A stretch of DNA of 64,000 nucleotides from Chara braunii (GCA_003427395.1 BFEA01000452.1:860448-924447); one strand, 5' to 3'; positions 44,501 to 57,320 are shown, numbered from the stretch's first letter. Notes: generated from the letters alone by a model not told the origin. Program-made: numbers and translations.

Positions 44501-44800
44501 TGGACAGCACTGTAGCATGGTAGCTGATGGGGAAAAAGGGCAAACGGCCCTAGGTAGTTCAGAATTGCAGTACCGTAGTCATCTGGGCCGAGGTCCCACC
44601 AGCAAAAAGGATAGGATCGAGCTCCTGAATCTGGATGTGTTTTCGGCACAGATGCAGAAAAGAAGTTCAATCTCGATTTCCTGCACATCTCCATAAACTC
44701 GTCCAGATTCAGGCATTCGATCCTATCGTCTTTGCTACTGGGACCACGCCCCTGCTCTGAGTGGAGCTCGAACTCAGGTCTGCATCTCACTGTTCAGTTG
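44501..44800 (-). mobile_element. SINE-like segment with a 45-bp inverted repeat
   Basis: On the minus strand it has a B-box-like GAGTTCGAGCTCC (44763-44775) preceded by ATGCAGACCT, as in the SINE copies at 45.1 and 62.4 kb, and a CTGAACTACCTAGGGCCG end resembling the SINE 3' domain. Between them two ~45-bp arms, 44591-44635 and 44699-44743, are inverted copies (GGTCCCA, AGGATCGA, CCTGAATCTGGA shared). Confidence 0.5.
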
Positions 44801-44982
44801 TTTTTTGCTGCTTTTTCTCTCTTGCCGGTAATTCGCCAATCGGAAGAGCAGATGGGGCAGGAAGGACTGTAAAATAAGCCGCCCCCCGAGTGCGGAGCCC
44901 GCGCCTGTTTCGAGCGCCCAAAAAAAAACACAGCAAAATGATTTAGAAAAACGACGTAATGGCCACTGTGGACGTTGTGCGG

Positions 44983-45202
44983 TAATCGAATGAGTCTTTT
45001 TTTCCTTTTTTTTTCCCTTTACAAGGGCGACGGCGTTGAGATATCATCATGAAGCTGACCGGCCCCAGGCAATTTAGAAATAGTTGGTTTTACGACTTTA
45101 CTCATCAAGTTCCATCATCTGGATTCGAACACGGGTCTGTATTTTCAACAGGTCATGGGTGTGGTTCCCACTGAGCTAGGCTCTTGGGTACTAATCGAAT
45201 GA
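44983..45202 (-). mobile_element. tRNA-derived SINE copy 1 with 11-bp TSD
   Basis: TAATCGAATGA occurs at 44983-44993 and 45192-45202, directly flanking the element. On the minus strand the head has an A box (TAGCTCAGTGGG, 45168-45179) and B box (GTGTTCGAATCC, 45121-45132), then a 3' domain TTGCCTGGGGCCGGTCAG, ATGATGATATCTCAACGCCG and an A-rich tail. The structure and duplication show insertion by target-primed reverse transcription. Confidence 0.85.
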
Positions 45203-48200
45203 TTGTTTTTTTGGAAAAACAGAAAAAAAAAACAGAAAAAAAAAGAAAAAAACAGGGAAAAAATTGTGAATAGGGAAAAAGACCGTTTGGGGTGCCATCC
45301 GACGAGCGGTTCTGTCTGCCTCCGACAGCAAGCAGTTCGGAAGCACCGCGGCCGCCTTGCCATACGGTGCGCTGCTCGGGCGGACCTGCCCGTCGCGGCG
45401 GCCTTCTTCGTGTCGCGCTCTGTCGCGCTGTCAGGCTGCCTGGACTCGCTCACATGCCCTGTGCGTGGAACTGTTTCGTTTTGTCGTTCTCTGTCGTGAC
45501 GAGCTGCTGGCTTCCTGCAATCTCGTGCTTGTCTCGCGGGCGAGGAGACGTGCAAGGGAGGAGGAAGAGGGTGCAGGGAAGAGGGGAAGAGGGGGGGGCG
45601 CGGGCAGGCGGGCGAGCGAGCGAGTGGGGGCCGGGGGGGGCGGTGAGTGTCGGGCTGCTCGCTCCTTCTTGTCTGTTCCAAGCGTGGTAAGCGACACAAT
45701 TCACGCACGGCTCTCGTCCTTATCCTTTTTCCCCTTCCTGTCTCGTCGGGCATCGTCTTCGTGCTTGGGCCCAGCTCCAGTTCGATCTTTGTCCTCGGCG
45801 CAGACAGCGATCACGATACCGTTGCTCGAGTGTCCATCATCAGTTGCTTAATTGTGCCATCAATCGCCACATTCTTGCGTTTCTCCCCCTGTTATTCCTC
45901 CCTCTCTTTCTCCCCCTCTTCTCCTCCCCCCCCCCTCTCTCTCCCTCTCTCCCCCCGTGCGTTTGTAGGTCTGTCTTCGTGTGCCCTTCTCTCCCTCTCT
46001 CCCTCCCCCGACATCTTTCTGTGTGTGGCGCAACGTTCTTGGGGCCTTCTAGTCCATTGCGGATGCCACGGACCTGGCTCTGGCGCAGGAGCAGAAGCAA
46101 AACGGGGTTCGTAGGTCGGGTGCAGTTCCAATTGCGCACGTGCTGGTCAAAGAACACGATGATCGCTGGAGCACGACGCCGCCGAGGTTGGCCATCGAGC
46201 GGCCATGAGGCTGCACGTGTCGGCATGGTACAGAGTACGAAAAAAGTCTGAATAGGCAGGCAGGAGGCTTGGCATGTTCAACGAGGTCAGGTCAGGAACG
46301 ACTCTTGCTCCTCCTTTTGCTTTCCTGCCGTCTCTCGTATCTCCCCGTCCTTCCCCCGCATCTCTGCTGGGTGTTTCGTGAAGAAAACTGTGCAAAACTG
46401 TCGTCCCCGTTTGTGTCTGTCCTGATCCTTCGCTTCCCGGCTCCCCCTTCTTCGACCCCCTTCCGTCGCTCACGTCAGCACATTGTCCCAAGCAGTCTTC
46501 CTGTTCTCCCGTCTCTCAAAGCCGAGCGTTCGTCTGTTACTTTCCTTGTCGTTGCGGCGGCTAACGGCGCTCATAACCGCCTTGACGGGGGTGCGGTTGC
46601 GTGTCTCCATGCGCGCGCGAGCACGCGGGAAGAAGCCCGTACGTCCAAGAAGAGAAAGAGAGAATGTATGTGGGTGGGCTTCTCGGAGGTTGTTTGTCCT
46701 TTGTTGATCTAGCGCTTGCGAGCGTAACAAGGACAGCGTTCCGGCGAGCACGCTGGTGTGGAGTTGTCCGATCGCCTCGTCTTCCTTCTCTTTCTCGTGG
46801 TGCTTTCCTTCATCGACTTCTTCCGCTCTCTCTCTCTGTCACTCGATCTCCTCTGTCTCTACCTTCTTCCGCCCTCCTCATGCTCCTCCTCTTCCCTCCC
46901 CTCCTTTCTCTCTCCCTCCTCCGTTGGCTCGTTTTCTCTCTTTCGCCTCACCCCCTCCGCCTCCGTCTCCTGCTTCCGCCCTCGCTTCGCGTTTCTCACT
47001 CACTTTGCGCTCAATGACTTCTTCTTAGTTGTCTCCTCTCGGAAGAGAGAGAGTGCGCCTGCCAGGCTCGCAATCAAGTGAAGAACGGGAGTACGTATTC
47101 TCGGCATCATCAATTACACGAGCGCAAACTCCGGCCTCTTCCATCTCTCTGTCTCTATCTCTCGCACGCCCACAAGCACACTCGGTGGTGACACGCAGAC
47201 GCGCTCACACAGACCGAATGATTTCACGATCAAACACAGACAGACCCACCACAGCCTCACACGCGCGCGCGAGTCCAAACATGCGTATGAATCGCTCGGT
47301 CGATTGCGCGGTTTCGACCGGATTTACGCAAGCAAACCGCACACGCAAGCAAAGCTGAGAACCGTCGCTTACCAAAAAAAACACGGCACTGCGACCGAGG
47401 TGGTCCCCCCCCTCTTCCACCCTTTTCCGTTGTTACGTCGGTCCCCGAGTTATTTTAGTTTTCTTTCTTGTCGTATCGATTTACTTGTTCTTGCTTTTGT
47501 CGATGATGCGATGCTTTCGATCGCCACTTCGGATGCTCCAGGCTTCGCCCGATTTGTCACAACCTGCTCGCCCACTTACTGTACTATAACGGCGCTCAAT
47601 TACTGCCGATCCGGCTAGTTCGTTTCCTTCTCCCGGCAGCTGGCGACCACCGCTGTTGTGTGTGTGCCCTGGGTGAGCGCGACAATGTGGATCCTGTTGG
47701 CTGGGGACTAGGTAGCGACGGCGAAGAATGCCAGCGTCGTCTCTTCGGCGTGCCAGCTACGGTAGGGACACACACAGATACTCGGGCACGTAGCGTGCGT
47801 GATAGAAGGCATTGACAAAGAACGGACTACCGTAGCAGAGCAAGAACTAGCTGGCACAGGGGCAGGCAGGCCTCACTGAGCTGTCTTTCGAAATCCGACG
47901 TACCTTGCGCTTGCCCGAAGCTCATCCGTGCAATCTGATCTCTTGACCACCAGATTGTTATATATTTTGTAACAAGAAAAGAAAGAACTTGACAAAGAGC
48001 AGCAGGGCCTGGCCCTCACGGCTACATCTTTTTTTCGACAGCTGCACAGCGAGAAGTATCTGACGTGCCTCGGGGAAGTTACGTTACGGAGGGAGAAGAG
48101 CTAGTACCCCATTCTTTGACGACGCGTGCAAACAGCTTGGTGTACCCCGATTAGATGGAGGTAGGAGCTAGGACGACTTTACTGATAGAAGCATCTGACG

Positions 48201-48340
48201 CGTTGTGTGCGCTTTGTGTGTCTCCGGAGCTCGCGTAGAGGAGGCAGCGTCCAGGGCTGCCAAACTGCCGCAGGAGTTGCTACCGATCTTGGTCGAATCG
48301 GAAGCACAGCACCCTGCAACTGATCAAACAGCACGTATTT
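45203..48340. other. No recognisable gene; GC- and CT-rich stretches
   Basis: 45290-45720 is GC-rich and 45890-46010 and 46790-47000 are CT-rich. Frames over 100 codons exist on both strands at once and consist of low-complexity P/S/R/L. No domain was recognised. A host exon cannot be excluded. Confidence 0.45.
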
Positions 48341-48347
48341 TTTTGCA

Positions 48348-48800
48348 GCGGCAATTCTTTAACTGACACGATAGGACTTTCAGTGAGGCAGCCCGGCGGA
48401 AGCCCTTCAACTGAGGCAACTGGAATTGCGGCGGCAATTCTTTAGCTGACACGCCGGGGCAGTTTCGACAGCAAATCGCTACGTCGTTGATCTGGGTGGG
48501 CGATGTCTGCTATGAGGAGGAGCATATCAGTCAGCGGAATTGAGCAGGCTGATCGGTTGTAGCAATATGACTCTGCAACGGTATTTCTCAGCTTCGGGAG
48601 TGTGTAGGAGGCACTGTGGCTCAGAAGGGCGAAACTGACAAGATTCTCCCTCAGAGACAAAGAAAGAACGGGAAAAAAATGAAATTTATCTGGGTGGGCG
48701 GTCTGGTTCCTTCCGCTTGAGTTCGCAAGTATGCGACTGACGCAACTGACCAAGATTCTCGCGCAGCGACAAAGAAAGAACGGGAAACGAATGAAATGTA
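48348..48800. repeat. Short duplications
   Basis: GCGGCAATTCTTTA(A/G)CTGACACG occurs at 48348 and 48431. A second pair, starting about 48637 and 48748, shares AAGATTCTC, GACAAAGAAAGAACGGGAAA and AATGAAAT with a period near 111 bp. Short segmental duplications of unknown origin. Confidence 0.8.
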
Positions 48801-50019
48801 TTTCGGCGGGGGGTGGTTAATTGATTGACGAGTACGTACGGTTGGATTGATTGTGTCTGTCATGCTGACCACCGGCGGGCAGGTACCAAGACGAAGTCAG
48901 CAGTGACAGCGCTGTAGCTGGGACGAATTGCGTACGCTGGAGAGGCGCAGGTAACGCCAGCACTGCTAGCCATATCTTCTTGATCGCTTACGTACGTGCC
49001 TCCCGTAGGTAGCATGGAGTTGAGTCGAGCTCCTCCTTTTCTTTTCTACTTCATATCATGCTGTTTTGGATGTGATCAAGAAGGAAAGGGCTGTTTATTC
49101 TTTGGGTGTGACTCGAGGCACAGTAGTTACGACGCAAGCGAAGCGGACGGCGCGCGTGTGGAGTTAACCCGTGTGGTTTCCCAGAGGGAACGTTTGGCCA
49201 CGATCGCTGTTCAATGGATGGCCACCGAAAAGGAGCGCATTGCATTCTGTCTAATCGGAGGGGAAGAGGGGGGTGGTGGTGGGTTAAGGGACGGTTGGGG
49301 GAACGCCCTGGCCTACCTGCGTACGTACGTAAGCACCTTCTACACCTCGCTCCTGAGCAGAACTTGTGAGAGGCGAAGAACTTCCTTTGCATGAGGAGAA
49401 TGAAGCGTAATTCTGAGAGACGGGATGGCTAAGGCAGAATTTCTTCTGGGCGACAAAAAGCGATCTCGCTCACGTAATATGTTGCGCTTCTTTTCAACTA
49501 CACCTGCAAAAGAGCGGGGAAAAAATTGCCCTTGACAGTCACGAGGGAGTGGAGGCACGGACGAAGAATCGTAGCTCCCAGCCGGAAAGAAAAGAGCATA
49601 CATACATAGTACGTACGACGTGGCGGTTTCGCCAGGGTAACTGGTATCGGAGAAAAGAAGAGCATCACGGCGCAACAGGGAAGCTTTGCTGCTTCTTATA
49701 CTCTGCTCGATTCTGATGAGAAAGGCCACGACCGAATTGCATCCCTGCTGATGCTGATGTTTATGGAGTGAAATTGCTGCAACGATCTACGTATGTGGTC
49801 ACTGGAAGGTCAGGTTCGTGATACCTACAACTCACAACAGGCATGCAAACGAGTAATCAGCAGGAGCGGACTGGTCGTTGCTTATAGAGGTCGTCCACCA
49901 GTCGTGACAGAACCACCGACGCCTAGATTATCTTGCAGACTGCAAATGTAGTACTTGGTTACCACAGATGCACTTGGTACAAAGTTACGGCCAGGTGACT
50001 GCACTCACGCTAATTAAGT

Positions 50020-50860
50020 CGAGTCTGCAAGGCAACCGCCACGTCACGGCTGCGGGATTTTTAATACACGCTCTGAATCTCTGCGTGCGAAGGTGATAGC
50101 TACTTTTATGTGCACTTCCGTCAACCAAGTGCACTCACATCCTAAGTAAGTACTAGGTACAATCACGCTCAGCAAGTTACGAGTTTGCAAGATAACAGCC
50201 CACCAGCTACATTTTGTTGAGTGCACTCGCACTGTGTTCGCTGAGTAAGTTACGAGCCTGCAAGATAACGGCCATGCCACGCAGCGGTCTGCAAGATGAC
50301 CGCCGCGTGCCCTGCCTGTGAAGTGCAGCCGCAATGTGTTCCATCGCGTTCAGCGAAGTTAAGTCTGCAAATAACAGCTAGCCACGCCACGCACCGCACC
50401 GCTAGGTAGGTGCAATCTTGCTGTAAGCCAAGTCTGCTAGATAACAGCCCACTGCGCTTTTGTTGAAAGTGGTAGCAGAGCACACGCCATCTTTTGTCGC
50501 GCTCGCTAAAGATAGCAGTCACGCCGCACACTCGCACGTTACACGTGAGGCACAATTATCGTTGTGAGATATGCAGCAGTAAGCCTGCAAGATAAAAACA
50601 GCGACGTGGGGGCCACAAGTGCAATCATACTAACTATGTTCAAGCAAGTGCGATAGGAGAACTAATTCTGCACCGAGAAAGATAACAGGCATGCCACCCA
50701 CCCCCATGCCAAGCACGCCGATCGAGCAAGATTCACAAACACTGTCAAACAGTACTTGCACTCAGGCAGACCACACGTCAACTCTTTGAGACCAAGAGCC
50801 AGGTAAGGGGGTGGACACGCGGGACAAGTTCAGTTTGCAAGATGACAGCCACGTACCGAC
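50020..50860. repeat. Degenerate repeat array with core TGCAAGATAACAGCC
   Basis: Core copies start at about 50024, 50184, 50258, 50289, 50364, 50435, 50585 and 50834. Several are preceded by AAGTTACGAG or AAGT and, farther up, by GTGCACTC or GTGCAATC, and followed by CACGCCACGC. Spacing varies from about 30 to 250 bp. A further copy lies at about 55420. No coding frame follows it. Confidence 0.7.
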
Positions 50861-52290
50861 TGGCGCTAAGGTAAGTAAGGGAAGCTTGCAAGGCAGAGGG
50901 CCAGAGGCAGCGTGCATTTGTGCTAATCACACTCATGATGGATACGATCGGCTTCGCAAGCCGAGCCCACGAGATAACATCCAGTTTAAGGTGAGTCAGT
51001 TTTAGTCGTCACCCACCCCTATGGAGTAAAGAGGGTTCAAACCGCATGCACTCTTGACCGGTGTACGTTTTGCTCAGAGACTCAGAGAGGATAGGGGAAC
51101 CTGACGATCGAAAGGGGGGCGGCTTTTTGCTTGCACTCTCACCGGCTTGAGTGATATTCGACAAATACGTCCGTATGGAGCGTGCGTGCGTGGTGTCAGC
51201 ACTTCGCCGACGACCGAACGCCTATGGGATTTGCTGCTTGTTGGGTGGACTAGCGAGAGTCCATCCAACTCCGCGCTTATACATATTTAGTATAGCAATC
51301 AAGTAAGTGATTGATTGCCCATCGGCGAGGGCCTGGCTCAGTAGTAGAGTCGTGCTGTTGCTTGGCGCACTAAGGAGGGCTCCTGACATGTGCACTCACT
51401 CATGCATCGCATGTGGCCTTCTTCTTTGATTGTAAGCAACCCGGTCGACTGCCGAAACACGAGCTGTTTACTGATGGTAGGTGCTATCAAAGAACGGCCT
51501 CGATCTTCTACCGTTAACCCGTCATCGATCGTCTCATGAGTGAATCAACTCAGCCCGCAGCTACGTCGTTCCAGCTGGAAACAATTTGGTATCCCCTATT
51601 CTGGTAGTCTGCTATCCCCCGTGCTGGTAGTCGTTTTCGAACGGTTAATGCCTTTTGAACTCTCCTTATCTTCATCTAGGCTGTATGTATGTCGCTCCTG
51701 CCTGGCATTGCTTCTGAAGGGGCAAAGAACCCCTGACATCGTTCGTTCGTTATAACCCCTGATGTTACGTTTTATGGGTAACGTAACCCATGGCATTACT
51801 GCGCGCATCGCAGCAGAACAAAGCCCGTGTCAGCCAACCAAAGAAATATACTGCTCAGCGTCGTTATTTCCCTCTCTCTCTCTCTCTCTCCCCCTCTCTC
51901 TCGTGCGCGCGCGCCCCCCCCCTCTCTGGGGCACAATGGGAAGACAGCGTCGATGCACATTGATTGTAGTCGATTGGTCTTGAACAATCAGAGGCAGTTA
52001 GTCATTCTGTCGTGCACCGATCAACGTTCACGGTATTCCTGATGATTCCATTCCGCTGAGCGTTCGCCGTTAAACCACCCGTGGTCCCTGGGAGGGCCTC
52101 CCTTGTCCCGAAGCGGTGACAACAATAGGCTTGGATTCTCCCCTCCTAAACTGCCGAAAAATGGTGTGGTCCCCGGGGACTCGTTAGGCTCGCCAGGTCA
52201 GGTCCGGTTCGGAGGTTGTGGTTTCACTTAGCCTGCCTTGTGCAACAGAAGTGATACGATCCCGCTAGCGCTGTCGAGATCGCCGTCACG
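50861..52290. other. No recognisable gene
   Basis: Mixed DNA; CT run at 51870-51904. Frames are short and unsupported. Confidence 0.45.
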
Positions 52291-52299
52291 ATTTTTTTG

Positions 52300-52530
52300 A
52301 GCCCTTCTCGTTCTTCCCTCTTTCCTTCCTTTCTTCCTTCCTTCTGTCCTTCCTGCTTTCTCTCCGTCCTTCTGTCTGTCTGTCTGCGTTCTTCCCTTCT
52401 TCTTTCTTTCTTTCTTTCTTTCTTTCTTTTTTCGTGCTTTCTTTCTTCCTGCCGTGTTTTTCTTCCGCCTATTTCTTTCCTTCTCTCTGTTGTTCTTTTT
52501 TATTTGGGTGGTTGTTTTTTGCTCTTTTCC
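52300..52530 (+). repeat. TTCC/CTTT polypyrimidine tract
   Basis: CTTCC and TTTC units; the minus-strand lysine/arginine-rich frame across it is compositional. Confidence 0.85.
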
Positions 52531-54115
52531 GGATCTTGAGACGTATGTCGTCCTGCCAGTTTCGTCGCCGTCGGATTGAGGGCTTAAAGGTAAAACAAAC
52601 ATGGGAGAACATATCGACGGAGAGTGACACATTTTGTTGTAAAGAACAACGACTCGTTTTGTTATACACGCCGTCCATGGCAATTGTGGACCGACGGACA
52701 ATGGAGAGAAACGTGGCACGAAACGAAAGAAAACATGGTGGAGGTGGATCGAGTCCGAATGGGCCTAGACGAGAAAAATAGAGCGACTTGATCGCTCCCA
52801 ACTGGGCCAACTCGATAAATTATATACAACGGGATGAAAAGAATCCTCCTTTCACGGTAGCCCGGCTTTACTTCGTCGTTCTTCGTCGTTCTCTCTTTTT
52901 TCACCGAGCCGTCTTTGCATATCCCTGCCAATTTTTGGCTTCCTTTCGATTTTTTTCCCTTGTTTCCTTCCATGTTTCTTTCCCTCCCTCGTTCGTTATT
53001 TTGTCCGTTATTTTTTTTTTCCTGTTGTTCTTACGTCCTTACGAGTGTCGAGGCTTTAGTGGCGAGCAGTCACAAAGGAAGGGCGGAGAGGAGCGACGAA
53101 GTACTGTAAGTTGGGGGTAGGACAGGAAAGGAGGAGGGACGGGTCAGATTGACGAACAGTATATATATATAGGCTATGATGTTTCTGTGAAAGGAAAGGA
53201 AGATGATTGGCGAACGGTGGGGGATAACCCGCGAGATGATTGTGCTCGGGGAGGTGAGCGGTGAGCGACTGCCTTTTGAAAGCGACTCCCTGTCCACTCA
53301 GGCTGGGAATGGCATCGGAAGGTAAGGTAGTTGAAAGAAAGGAGACTACCGTCTTCACCAGAAGAGAATCCCCGGTACGCAGTCATGATTAAAAATACAG
53401 TAATAATTAAAAATCCCCAGTCATGATCGCTGCATTTGGAATGACAGTTGTCCCAATACAGCTATAATCACCAGGCGTTCTATTCGGGGGAAGATGGTAG
53501 TCCGCGCTCCTGTGCTCAGCAGTGGTTGGTTCGTCGTGATCGAGGTACCGCGCTCCTGTGCTCAGCAGGGGGCAAACGGACAATGCAATTTGGCTCATCG
53601 CCTTCTAGATACCTACACAATTAGTTCTCTTATTCTGATATTATCGGTGTCGTTACTTGATCTCTCTCTTGTTCTTGTTGTTGCTGTTGTAGTTGCTGTT
53701 GTTGTTCTTCTTCTGCGAGAGTTTTTCCGTACGCGCACCGCCCGTTGCTGGGGGGAAGGTTTCGGAGAGAGGGACTTCGCAGCCTGCTGAACCAGTGCGA
53801 TGGTGCTTGTTTCTGCTTGCAGCCCCCTGATCGGTTTTATCCTTGTTGCGTTACATGATCTTCTTCTTGTTCTTCACTTCTCCTTCGTCTTTCGTTTCGT
53901 CCGTCTTTCTGTTCTTTTTCTCTGTTTTCCCGGATCTTCAAATGCGAAAGATGAAAACCTGACAGTGGGGCTTCTAGAACGGACCGCAGCTAGTGCTCCT
54001 CCGTCTACTCGCCAGGACGCGGGAAGCAGTAGGAACGACACTTTCTCCCTTCCCATGCTATTCAGCTGCCTGGCGTGGGTCTTCTTGTGCCTTGTGATTT
54101 CTCTTGGCTGACGAT
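52531..54115. other. No recognisable gene
   Basis: T-rich frames on the plus strand are low complexity. CCGCGCTCCTGTGCTCAGCA is present twice (about 53502 and 53549). Confidence 0.45.
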
Positions 54116-54119
54116 CACG

Positions 54120-54345
54120 ATGGTAACGGCCATGGCAATGTCGAGCCGTTGTTAGAGAAAAGGCCAGGTAGCATCAAGAGGACAATGTTAGTGGCAGCGT
54201 TGTAGTGCGCGGGCAGGGGGGCCTGAGTGATGGAATCGGGTGTAACGGCCGCGATGTCGAGCCATTTGTTTGGGAAAAGGCCAGGGAGCATCAAGAGGAC
54301 AATGTTAACGGCAGGGTTGTAGTGCGCGAGGATGGGGGCCGTGAT
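54120..54345. repeat. Two-copy ~118-bp tandem repeat
   Basis: Units from about 54123 and 54241 share GTAACGGCC, GATGTCGAGCC, AAAAGGCCAGG, AGCATCAAGAGGACAATGTT and GTTGTAGTGCGCG. Confidence 0.9.
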
Positions 54346-54585
54346 TGATGGATGCGGATGAACTCTAGCCGAACAAAAAGAAACGTTGAATAATAAGAAC
54401 GTCGAAAGCAAGAAGAAAAGTGACAGGAGGCAGTGAACGAATCAAGTAGGACAGGAAAAGAAATCGGTAGCAAGAAAACCGAAAAACAAACGGCTGGCAG
54501 GAAGGACAGGGGGTTAGCTGGCTGTTGAGGGACAAAAGAAAGCAATCCACGAACTAGGCAGGAAAGGAGCTAGCGGAAATGAAGG

Positions 54586-54840
54586 CAGGAAAGAAAGAAA
54601 GAAAGAAAGAAAGAAATAAAGAAAGAAAGGAGGGAAGAAAGAAAGAAAGGAGGGAAGAAAGAAAGAAGTAAGAAAGGAAGGAAAGGGAAAGAAAGAAAGA
54701 AAGAAGGAAAGAACGAGCAAAAGAACTTAAGAGAGATGGATAGCAGGGAGGATGGCCTAGGTCCAATAAGGAAGGCGGAAGACAGAGAGGAAGACGTGAG
54801 GGAATGCATATGTACCGAGAAAGAAAGAACGAAAGAACGA

Positions 54841-54876
<36 letters not shown>

Positions 54877-54960
54877 AGACAAAAGCAAGAAAGAAAAAGA
54901 GACGAAATATCAAGAAAGGACAACCGCAAGAAGAAAGCGAAAGAAACGAAGGAAACGAGA
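54586..54960. repeat. (GAAA)n and AG-rich tracts
   Basis: GAAA and GGAA units at 54590-54715 and 54820-54880, continuing A/G-rich to 54960. Confidence 0.95.
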
Positions 54961-55814
54961 GAGTAGAAAAGTTGGTTGTCCATATATATATATATATATA
55001 TGCATTGTACTACAAGGCATGCGGTGTTTGCTTGCCAGTCCCCTTGCTGGCTAGTAAGGTGGCTGAGGACGTCCGCTGAATCGCATGTTCAGTCAATCGC
55101 GAGATTGAACCACGCAGCAGGAGGCAAGCGACGCTTCGCTGGAGAGAGACAAAAGAGGAAGATTCAACGAAGGCATCGCGAAAGTGAATATAGTCAATTA
55201 CTATATCGTGGGGTGGTCCCCAACTCGACGAGGCTCGCCGCCGCAGATGCAATCGAAGAAGGGCTACATATGTCTTGGTAAATGTAGTACGCGGCGAGCG
55301 CGAAAACTCCCTAAAACTGAAACACTGGCTCTACTAAGGGGCGTCTGTGACAGAACTGAAGCCTGGCTGTAACCACGGCAGAGGCCTCGGAGACTGACTT
55401 TGACTGTGAATGTCCTGTCTGCAAGACAACAGCCAGGGATGCTCATCTTAAACCACCCCTCCCACGCCTCCGGCAACGGAACAGACTTTCTACCCCCAAC
55501 CCTCGACGAGCGAGATTGTCTTTGGGTAAAGAAAGAACAAGGTGGGCAATTGGGGAATTGTTGACCTTGTCCATCGGGAAAAAACGTTCGACAGTGAGGA
55601 GTAGGTCTTCTCAACTGTTCGACAGCCAGCAGTAGGTCTTCTTAACTGTCACGGACGAGAAAACGCTATAAGAACTGATGCGTCGCGGTGGTGAATGCCC
55701 CTGGAGCTAGGAGAGTGTACACGCACACCCCCTTACAAGCGGATGCGACAAGCACTGTCAAGCACACACAGTAAGATAGTCATACGTAGGCACGAACACA
55801 TACACGCGCGTGCG

Positions 55815-55818
<4 letters not shown>

Positions 55819-55872
<54 letters not shown>

Positions 55873-55873
55873 N

Positions 55874-55945
<72 letters not shown>
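55819..55945. repeat. (AG)n microsatellite with one N
   Basis: About 63 AG units with an N at 55873. Confidence 0.98.
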
Positions 55946-55948
<3 letters not shown>

Positions 55949-57110
55949 TGTGTCTCTGTGTCTCCTGGCAACTGTTTCTTCTTGGTTTGTTTGGCATTCT
56001 TCTGAGCGGGAACAAATGAGTTGATTGAAATGCTTTTCTTGGAAGGCGACGCTTATTCCAATCTGATCGGAGCCAGTTGATTCCAGGAATGGGATCGGGC
56101 TCGATCATAACCGGTTAATAGTTAAGATGCGTTCTGAGCTCGATCGCAACGACGCCGGGGAAAAGGATCCTCATGAGGTTGAAAGGAGCGACGGCGAAAG
56201 AACTGGGTTATCACGACGCCCGTTCCACAGAGGGAGTATCAGTCGGTCAGAAGTGTGCATGTCCGGGCGGTTAAGGCCGAAACCCTCTCTCGCGCGATCG
56301 AACGTCGCGGAAAGTATGTGCGCTCGCTCGTACTCGCTAAGGAACGGATTGCCGTTGCTTGCCGAATGACCGTTAGAGACCTCAGGACGGCTGCGCTCGG
56401 GCCTGCAGGTCGTGCGACTAACACATAGCCTGCATCAATTTTTTTTTCTTTTCATTTTTTTTAATAATAAAACCTGCATCAACATTAGACACACCTTTAC
56501 CCTCTGATGAAATTTATAAAAAGAAAAAGGACATCCGGTACACCTTCCATTGAATTGTTCCTGGCCCTATTCGAAGGGTTAGCACTCACAGTCAATATAT
56601 ACAGTGGCAGTAGCTGACAGACACCGATCCTCCTTGTACATTGAATTGATACAGCGGGAGTAGCGGACTGACGCTGGTCCTTGTGCACCTCCTACACAGC
56701 TTTCTCCCTTCCTCGTCCTGCTTCTCCTCCTCTTCCTTCTCCGGATGGTGGTGCCGCAGGTCCTGATGCTGCTGCTGTTCCTGCTGTTGCTGCAGCTGCT
56801 CCTGCTATCTCTTTGGCAAGTATTGCGAGTCTGCTTCTACTACTGTTTGCCAGGGGTGCTGCTGCCGGTCTGCTGCTTGTATTGTCCTGGTCCTACGATC
56901 TCTAGGTCCTACTACTGTCCTTGTACTACGGCTGGTGGTTCGTCTCCTGTTGTTGGCGCTGCTACTGTACATCTGCGATTGTGGCTATCAGCATTGTTGC
57001 TGAAATGACCCACAAGTGTGAATTACGTAGCTCCTTGTTTGTTTTCTGGCTTGCTCAGCAGTTGTGTACACCTATCGTGGTCTATTTTCCGGGCTATTCA
57101 GATCTGACTT
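55946..57110. other. No recognisable gene
   Basis: A two-copy ~52-bp repeat (TACAG.GG.AGTAGC) lies at about 56599-56690 and CTG-rich DNA at 56755-56815. No domain recognised. Confidence 0.45.
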
Positions 57111-57113
57111 CAT

Positions 57114-57234
57114 TACTACCTTCTTCCCCCGAATCGAACGTACGGTAATCATTGCTGTATTTAGACTGAAAGGTACCCCAAATACATATATAATGACCGT
57201 ATGTTGTATTCGGGGCCCGGGGGAAGAAGGTAGT
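57114..57234. mobile_element. Foldback/MITE-like inverted-repeat element
   Basis: The left end ACTACCTTCTTCCCCCGAAT is inverted at the right end as GGGGGAAGAAGGTAGT, with ATTCGGG and ACGTACGGT/ACCGTATGT pairing farther in. The 121-bp unit could fold almost completely. No clear target duplication was seen. Confidence 0.65.
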
Positions 57235-57250
57235 CTTCTTGCGATCGCAT

Positions 57251-57320
57251 AATTGACTGAAACAGATCCTTTTTTTTTTTTTTTTTTTTTTTCCTATAAT
57301 AACTGACTGAAACAGATCCT
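57251..57320 (-). mobile_element. Truncated poly(A) retroposon between 20-bp direct repeats
   Basis: AAYTGACTGAAACAGATCCT occurs at 57251-57270 and 57301-57320 with one mismatch. Between them are only about 22 T and a few bases. This is what a target duplication around a severely 5'-truncated poly(A) insertion on the minus strand would look like. Confidence 0.6.

Noticed and set aside
43585-47081. Several frames of 100-200 codons on both strands
   Set aside because: Low-complexity P/R/S/L composition in GC- and CT-rich DNA; sense and antisense open together.
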